From the NCBI GenBank assembly GCA_037447655.1, contig JBBHKE010000596.1, forward strand, positions 164,715 to 228,714: a stretch of DNA of 64,000 nucleotides. Direction: 5' to 3'. This DNA is from Zygnema cylindricum (Eukaryota > Streptophyta > Zygnematophyceae > Zygnematales > Zygnemataceae). This document shows positions 57,664-64,000 of this stretch, piece after piece; position 1 is the first letter of the stretch; every line of letters begins with the position of its first letter. A program made the position numbers and the translations under genes. The notes below the pieces were generated by a model that saw only the letters and a program-made list of their open reading frames with translations, was not told where the DNA came from and did not search any database.

Positions 57664-59349
57664 TTGGGGACGCGGCAAAGGACCGCACCGGTGATGTTAC
57701 CACACCGCAGCGCTGTAGCAGCGGAGCCACCGCAGCGCAACATGGTTACGATGACGTCAGGGGATCGCAGCACCACCGCTGCGCTGACAGGAAAGCGCAA
57801 CGGCGCAATTGTGTTTCACTATGTGGGTAACGACGAACCCTCGGTTTCGCCGCAGCAGCGCAGTTTTATAAATGATGGACGTTGCGATACCCTCGCACGC
57901 TGCGACGCTTCGCAAAGTCCAAAAGTGAAACCCTCAACCCCCGTGAATAAAGCCGCCATCCGTCCTCAAGACCAACCTAGTCTCGGCAGCTTGGAAATTG
58001 CTTCTCTCCGCACAATCAGTTTACCTTCGCTTCTCGAATTACCGGAATTGTCTGGTTCAGCAGTGTCTATGGCGTCGTCGTCCTCTCCACCGCCGAAAAG
58101 GAGGAGACTGGTACGGGTAGGACAAGGAGATCCGAACCGTCCCGAGAGATTTTTAAGGGCGGCGGAGGCCATGGTGGAAGCAAGCAGGGGAAGAGAAGTA
58201 GAAGTGGAGCCGAAACCTGAGGAAAGTGCCAGTACCGAGGCAAAACCGGCAAAGACCACTGGAGGGGAGGGGTCAGAAAACTCACAGGACCCTGAATACA
58301 CTCCAACCCGGGAAGGTGATCATGAATTTAAAGAAGATCATGAGCTATCGGAGGCGGAGGAACTGGAACGAGAACCAACGCCTCCGCCAATTGAAGAGCG
58401 CGCCTCAGATCTAGAGGTGATGCGGGACCCAAATAAGGAGAGTATCGCAGACGAGCAGTCGTCTGAAAGCGCGGAAAAGAAGGCAGAGGCACAATACCCC
58501 AATGGCGACGATGTGTTCCTCCTGCGAGGGAACCGAAGAGATCCGGAGGAGGAAAGTGAACAGGGAGAGGAAATTCCCGACTACCTCTTCCCACTACCGG
58601 TCGACACCCAGCATCCGGACCTCGCCTTAAGCTTCACCAAAAGGTTTTATTGGAACCCCTCGGATTGGCCCGAGGAATGGCGTATAGGGAAGCCTGGAGA
58701 TCCTATCCGTAATCCTCTCGACGTTCCGTCACACCCAGCGTGGAATTTCATGCGGACAAAAGACTTGGGTAATAATAATAAGGGTTATATGCAGCTAAAT
58801 CCTCACTCCTTACCGTTCGTGGAAGTGGTAGAGGACAACTACACGCACAGGATTGATGTTCCCAGGTTACTCCGTCATTATCACCCGTGGGATGTCCTCC
58901 TCCACGACATCATCTCTAGAGCGGAGGTCACCCCTAAGGTACAGGCACTCAAGCTGGCTCGAAGGAATGCTCTACAGCGGGCCCGAGGTTCAAGGAAACA
59001 CGTGTCCTTTAAATTACGGAAGGTACCTCGGTGGGAACCGGCAAACGAAGAAGCGGAGGAAGTTCCCCAATTGGCTGAACCCGAAGAACCTCGGATTCCG
59101 GCAACCGAGGAGCTTGCACCGGCGGTCTTTCCGGCGCGACCCGAATTCCCCGAAGTTGTACCTGAGGAAGGGGAGGATCAGGTTCGGGAGCGAATCACTC
59201 GGAGGCGGTTCGCAGCGGCAAATCATCATATTGCGTTGCTTGAGACCCGGTGTGAACAGCTCCAAAATCAACTCGACGCCCTTCGCCAGGAGTTCGAGAA
59301 GTATCGCGAGGAAACATACGACATACTCCGGCAGTTGCAGTTTCCGTGA
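57664..59349 (+). CDS. Additional ORF downstream of the chromovirus integrase (up to 561 aa)
   Basis: I do not recognise the family. The credible part starts near the Met at 58070 (MASSSSPPPKRRRL, a basic nuclear-signal-like start). It continues with a long acidic Glu/Pro-rich region, a conserved-looking globular part (FYWNPSDWPEEWRIGKPGDP; LLRHYHPWDVLLHDII) and ends in a heptad-patterned coiled coil (LLETRCEQLQNQLDALRQEF). It ends 45 bp before the 3' LTR, so it is part of the element. It could be a displaced gag-like or accessory protein. Absence of stops over 560 codons, in a copy truncated upstream, suggests fairly recent activity. The first 135 codons may not be translated. Confidence 0.65.
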   Translation: MGTRQRTAPVMLPHRSAVAAEPPQRNMVTMTSGDRSTTAALTGKRNGAIVFHYVGNDEPSVSPQQRSFINDGRCDTLARCDASQSPKVKPSTPVNKAAIRPQDQPSLGSLEIASLRTISLPSLLELPELSGSAVSMASSSSPPPKRRRLVRVGQGDPNRPERFLRAAEAMVEASRGREVEVEPKPEESASTEAKPAKTTGGEGSENSQDPEYTPTREGDHEFKEDHELSEAEELEREPTPPPIEERASDLEVMRDPNKESIADEQSSESAEKKAEAQYPNGDDVFLLRGNRRDPEEESEQGEEIPDYLFPLPVDTQHPDLALSFTKRFYWNPSDWPEEWRIGKPGDPIRNPLDVPSHPAWNFMRTKDLGNNNKGYMQLNPHSLPFVEVVEDNYTHRIDVPRLLRHYHPWDVLLHDIISRAEVTPKVQALKLARRNALQRARGSRKHVSFKLRKVPRWEPANEEAEEVPQLAEPEEPRIPATEELAPAVFPARPEFPEVVPEEGEDQVRERITRRRFAAANHHIALLETRCEQLQNQLDALRQEFEKYREETYDILRQLQFP

Positions 59350-59394
59350 GTAAATCAAGGTTCAGCGGGACGGTGAATCCTTAGTGGGAGGCAC

Positions 59395-59925
59395 TGTAAC
59401 AGGGTTACAGAGTTGGGTACTTAGTGGCTAAGGCTAGGCTGCTATAGTTGCGAGCCCAGAGCAGCGCAGCTGGATTCTAGACCAGCACAACATAGCACCA
59501 TAGCAATATAGCAACTTAGCGGCGTAGCAACTTAGTAGCGTAGCAGCGTAGCAGCGGAGCATAGCAACGCCGCAGAATGTAGGTTGAGCTGTATAGTTCT
59601 AGAAGGAAGTTTTGGATAGATCTCGGTTGACCGTGAAGGTCCACGTGTACAGCTGTACATTACTAGGATGACTAGCAGTTAGTTAGTTTAAATAGTTGAG
59701 TAGACCTTGTGAATAGGGATCTGAAGTAGACCTATACAGCGAGCGCAACCTTGTACTCTCTTTCCAGCAATAAAGCGCAACCTTGTCTATTAGTACTGTG
59801 TGTGCTTTTACTATTGCTACGGGAAGATCCTTGGTGTTTCCGTTGTGCATTGTGACGTGTTGTGGTGTATTGTTGCGTCCGCTGTGCATTTTGATGTGTT
59901 GTGGTGTATTGTTGTGTCTTTTACA
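59395..59925 (+). mobile_element. 3' LTR of the chromovirus-type element
   Basis: It starts TGTAACAGGGTTACAGAG after a short purine stretch (AGTGGGAGGCAC) and probably ends TTTTACA at 59925; the end is approximate as no second copy is present. Inside is a run of TAGCAACTTAGCGGCGTAGC-type repeats (about 59490-59570) and an AATAAAG polyadenylation signal near 59769. Confidence 0.7.
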
Positions 59926-60299
59926 ATTTCACTATCATTTGCCTTGGTTTTCTAAACATCATCTACCAGAACTGATCGAGTAGCCATCAGTTTGAGTTTC
60001 TCCTTCCCCTTCTCATTCCTTGTGTCTAACACGATGCTTTCTACAACATCCTCTACCACCTCTGCCCCTGCAGAACCTCTTGTGAATCAAGATCCTCTAA
60101 ACCCTAGTGGAACTCCCAATTCTGCGGATGGACGACGCACACGACCACTCACAATGCCCCATAACCGTTTTTCAAACAATGCACCCCTCATCATGGTTTC
60201 CCAATAAATGAACCTTATTCTATTGAAAATGGGTACCCTAAAAGGCGGACCTATAACCAGTAATTCTGTGACCTCCTTTGGTACACAAAATGTCAAGCT
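59926..60299. other. Flank of the chromovirus LTR
   Basis: A Ser/Thr/Pro-rich 71-residue open frame (59992-60207, plus) has no family I recognise. I see no tRNA primer-binding site here, which supports 59395-59925 being the 3', not the 5', LTR. Confidence 0.4.
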
Positions 60300-60437
60300 T
60301 ATATGAGGCCTCTAGGAAAATATTTGCACTTATGACTTTGGCAATAAATAAGTGCCACCTTGTCACGCAAAAACTCTGACCGACTACACCCAAGTGTAGC
60401 TAGGACTTCCTTGAGTCCGTAGCAAAAACAATCACTG
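60300..60437. repeat. Right member of the inverted repeat pair
   Basis: It contains CTACACCCAAGTGTAGC and GACTTCCTTGAGTCCGTAGC and ends AAAACAATCACTG, the inverse of the left member at 56860. The outer flanks (ACCATTTT and GAATTGCT) are not duplicates. Confidence 0.7.
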
Positions 60438-61844
60438 GAATTGCTCACATGTGCATTAAGTTATGGTTGTTGAAAGACAACAAATTTATATAGATTGCCT
60501 CTGGGAGAGAGAGCTTTCAAAAAAAATGTCTAAGTCCTAAGAACCGACTCACAATTCTTCTGGAACAATCAAATTGCAATACACTACATATTGTACACAA
60601 AAAGTACGGTAGCCGTCGTACTTTATCTACGGAAAAATTCCGCACCACACTCGGTCTGCCACGTGGCAAGTAAGTTGTCGCCATGTTGTCTATTTCTTCT
60701 TTGGTATCCAATAGGATAATGCCACGTGTCATTTCTTTCACTTTGACGAAGTACGACCAAAAATTCTTCCTGGAATGCCGGCACTCACGCGTGCCGTCCT
60801 CTCGTAATTCGACGATCGATGTCGGTCGTTCGAATCAGGCGGCGCTCCGAATATTGTCGACTGTTTAAATTGTTTCCGTGTTGACCGTTGAATTTCAGCG
60901 GTCGTTGTCCCGTGTTGACCGTTGAATATCCCGACTCCTCTTCGAGTCGTCAATCGCGAATTACGTTTAATTTCGTCTGTTGAAAATAAATGTCGTTTCA
61001 TTTATTTCGTGCGGTACAGTATTTCGTACTGTACTGTTTTTTCCATGTTCAATTTCGTTTCGTTAGCCGTTAAATGATTTGTGTCGCCGAGTCACTATTT
61101 AAATATTTATCAAATACCTTTCGAGTACCTAATCTTCAAGACCTACCGGATAAGGTGGACGGCTATTACGTACTGCTGCCATCTGAGAGGTCATAGGATC
61201 AAATTTTGTCCTTGATAGTCTATCATTTTCAGAAGCTCTACCTTCTACCTGTCTTCTCATGTGCCTGAGTCTATCATTTGCAGGAGCTCTTCCTTCTGCT
61301 TGTCTTTTTATATTCCTGAGGTAGCCATGGTTGCCTGGCAGTTCTTAGTGACTACGACAAGTATGAGAACTGCAAGATGATTATAGACTAACTAATAAAA
61401 TAGATTATAAAATACCCTTTTTCAACAATATATCCCGCTATCTACTATATCAGTTTGTATATATAACTTGTATTTAGCTTCTCGAAATATACAAACGATA
61501 TATTGGCTATCAGGTAGCCAAAAGATACAAGAGGAATATCCAAAAGGGGCCTTTGAATCTTCGATACACAACAATATAATACGTAATACCTAATAAAGGT
61601 TGCAAAAGTCAAATTTTACATAACCGAAACCGACCGTTTTTTTTTTTTCAAAATTTGAGTAACTGACGCCTGACCGGGTTATGTCACGCTCCAAAATTGT
61701 TAACCGTTAACCGATCGGCGTTTACGAAAATAAAAGTTAACTGAAACTCGATTTCTAGCGACTAACTGTGCCCGCCCGTAACCGAAAAAGTACAAAATTA
61801 TCTAATGTACGACGTATGAATAAGCCAATAATTACCGTTTGTCG
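60438..61844. other. Repeat-derived region, no gene
   Basis: Segment 60590-61000 resembles 49730-50050 inside the hAT-like element (CATGTTGTCTATTTCTTCTT; GATAATGCCACGTGTCA). Near 61210-61320 a 55-bp unit (GTCTATCATTTGCAGGAGCT and CTTCCTTCTGCTTGTCTT) occurs twice. The remainder is AT-rich. Confidence 0.45.
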
Positions 61845-62225
61845 TGTTCCCTTAGATTTCCGAAATGAATAGTGTTTACTAACGTGTCAGATTTGGGACG
61901 CTTTGTCGCGTTCCCTAATATTTGCGAAATGAATAGTGTACTACACCGTGAATTGTTATTAGCCTTATGTACTCTATATCGGCACCCCAAAATTTTGACA
62001 TTGATACCTTAAATAGAACAAATTACACTATTTAAAGAAATGGACCATAAACTGCCACGTCTTCTGGCACTAAATTTGAATGAATGACGCTATTTTTTTT
62101 CTTTACTCTAATTATTTATATAGTCCAATAACGATTCGCGGTGTACCGTGTCAGATTTGCGACGCTTTGTCGCGTTCCCTAAGATTGCGAAATGAATAGT
62201 GTTACTACCGTGTCAGATTTGCGAC
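61845..62225. repeat. About 60-bp tandem repeat, three copies, one interrupted by a MITE
   Basis: Each copy reads CTTTGTCGCGTTCCCTAA, then TTGCGAAATGAATAGTGT, then TACTACCGTGTCAGATTTG. The copy near 61904 is split by the 200-bp MITE at 61944-62143. The uninterrupted junction is visible near 62200 (AGTGTTACTACCGTGTCAG). Confidence 0.85.
61944..62143. mobile_element. TA-target MITE, 200 bp, in a tandem repeat
   Basis: The ends CACCGTGAATTGTTATTAGC and CCAATAACGATTCGCGGTG are inverted; TA flanks both sides (61942-61943, 62144-62145). The interior ACTCTATATCGGCACCCCAA is shared with the copy at 50768. Confidence 0.9.
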
Positions 62226-62639
62226 GCTAATCATGATGTCACGTACTTCCACGATACCAAAGAGTACAAAGTACAACAATGTTGGATTGTATGGACAGTA
62301 CAAAATTTTCATTTTTTTTTTGTTTTTTTATTGACCGACCGTAACCGACAGTTTTTTCTTTTTCTGGTGAATCAACCGACCGCAACCGCCCGACCCTCAA
62401 AATTTGGCAACTGAATCCGTTCCGGATCCGGCGCGGGCGGTCGGATAACGGTCGGTCACGGTTTTGGTTGACCGTTTGCGACCTCTGCATCGCCCTTTCA
62501 TAACCGATACTCTAATAGAATCGATTATCGGAATGATCGCCATGGGGAATCTACCGATACTCAACTACTGAAGTCGAACGTTTCAAAATTTCACCCGAAC
62601 GATCGTCACGTTTTTACGATGAACCTGTACACCGTGAAT

Positions 62640-62834
62640 CGCTATTAGCGTGAATGACTCTAACTGCGGTACCCCGTTTTTCTACCCAAATTCTCAAATA
62701 GAATTAATATATTAAAAAAAAACAAATTAGAGTTAATGATTTCCTTCAAAACCCCCAAATTCCCAAATAGCGTTAATAACGCTATTTGTTTCATAACGCA
62801 ATCTATTTGTAAACGCTAATAGCGATTCACGGTG
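62640..62834. mobile_element. TA-target MITE, 195 bp
   Basis: The ends CACCGTGAATCGCTATTAGC and GCTAATAGCGATTCACGGTG are perfect inverted repeats of at least 20 bp, flanked by TA (62638-62639, 62835-62836). The interior TAACTGCGGTACCCCGTTTT is close to that of the copy at 42434. Confidence 0.92.
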
Positions 62835-62836
62835 TA

Positions 62837-64000
62837 GTGGCCGTCTAGGAGGTCAAAACTAGGCTGGTTCAGATATTTGCTAATTCTTGACAGCATACCG
62901 GATGTGGGTATTCGCACCAAACGTGGTTTGTGTCCTCAATATTTCCTGAATGTTTTGACGGTAGGGTAGTCATCACGGACCGTCTGCCGCTTCATGGAGC
63001 CTCGCGGCTTGTGCCCACGCTGAGTGTCACCATTGGCTGACAATCAGAAAGCACATCGGCTCCGTCGAAGTTCCAGATGGAGTGCTCGAATTTCCGGATT
63101 TCTGTCCACTGTAGCCTTTCTCGTCGAATTCCAATTTTTCGCCATCGATAATTGAAACCTCCTTATGTTATGGACATGATTTCGACCGTCCGATCGTGTT
63201 TTTTGGATGAAATATCGCGCAGCGGCGTGCCATTCGCGTGTCTTGTCGCCGCGGCCGGACTGTCGCAGCACGGCGTCCGCATGGCTGGCTGCGCTTCGCC
63301 ACAGTGTACAGTACTGAATCTGGAAGGAATCACCTTTGCCCCATTGGTCAAAGAAGGAATTAACTTTCGATGTCTGTTTGCAAGTACTGTTTCAGATTAG
63401 ACACAATGTGTTCAGAAAGGGCATAAAAGTTAAGAATAGCAGAACTTTACATTAGAATTAGTTCACAATATCGTGTTGGTTGTTTGCACGCACCAGTTTC
63501 ATAATACGTATTCTTTCTTATCCAATTCAGTTTCTTTTTCTGCGCATTGTTTGCAGCTGTGAAATTCAACGCAAACTCATTTGATGCCGCCTTTCAGGCT
63601 GCTCTGATTGGTCATCAGTGAATTTGTGAGAATCACTACTGAAACGAAGGTCCAGCTTGTCGGCGAAAGTGACGACGAAGCCGTCACAAATCTCCACGTG
63701 GCAACTTTAAGCCTCTAAAGGATGCCACCTCTGAATGGCCGCTTTTGCCGACATGTCCTCTCAACTCACAAAAATCCTGGATTCTGTACGATTTCTGATG
63801 AAGCCGCCTGTCACGCTTTTAGAACTTTCCTTCCTGCGGCTCCTAAAATTACATAATGCTGCAATAAAAAAGAAATATCGCCCTACAACGTTTTTCTATC
63901 GCCGTCCGATGAGGAACTAAATAAATCCTGGCTGTTTGTTATTGTGAAATAAAATTTACGCAACGGTTAAAATAACCAACAAAAACCTCCGCTTGCACTT
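62837..64000. other. Right-edge region, no supported gene
   Basis: GC content rises around 63000-63350 and short frames are open on both strands (63152-63400 plus; 63044-63271 minus), but none shows a known motif and no splice-consistent chain emerged. An edge exon of a gene beyond the window cannot be excluded. Confidence 0.35.

Noticed and set aside
57427-58601. Minus-strand ORFs of 75-111 aa
   Set aside because: They are antisense shadows of the chromodomain and the following long ORF.

Overview
The window looks like nuclear DNA from a streptophyte (land plant or charophyte alga); I cannot name the species. Four multi-exon genes can be assembled from spliced reading frames. Their closest recognisable relatives are plant proteins: plastid-type uroporphyrinogen decarboxylase (hemE), the NatB auxiliary subunit NAA25, a plant-type EXS-domain membrane protein, and a KGD4/MRPS36-like adaptor of 2-oxoglutarate dehydrogenase. 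Introns are numerous, mostly GT-AG, and often hold purine-rich or AT-rich low-complexity tracts.

Layout. 1-3710 (minus): the 5' half of hemE, running off the left edge. 3711-5274: the head-to-head intergenic region shared with NAA25, mostly a terminal-inverted-repeat (TIR) element with a second element nested in it. 5275-14272 (plus): NAA25, 18 proposed exons, about 1062 aa. 14273-21733: a repeat-rich stretch with hAT-like, TA-target and TAA-target elements, one long inverted-repeat element carrying an LTR piece and another transposon. 21734-about 40502 (plus): the EXS gene with an 8.66-kb intron (29106-37768) that holds two transposons, a leucine-rich-repeat gene fragment and a 15-copy, 34-bp minisatellite. 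42108-43982 (minus): the KGD4-like gene with an 18-nt last coding exon, convergent with EXS. 44-52.7 kb: an element cluster including four TIR elements laid end to end with single TAA spacers. 52.7-55.07 kb: AT-rich, no recognisable gene. 55.07-60.4 kb: pieces of two Ty3/gypsy retrotransposons, one with an extra long ORF downstream of its chromodomain. 60.4-64 kb: more repeats and no supported gene.

The cellular genes show no functional clustering: tetrapyrrole synthesis, N-terminal acetylation, a membrane protein and a TCA-cycle adaptor. What stands out is the mobile DNA. Several non-autonomous TIR families can be defined here from their ends, with target-site duplications of TA, TAA/TGA or 8 bp, and in three places an uninterrupted copy of the target is also present. 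I found no convincing new defence or biosynthetic system. The best candidates for novelty are the end-to-end TAA array (45941-49208), the hAT-like element with a C23/G24 hairpin (45477-45914), and the post-integrase ORF (57664-59349).
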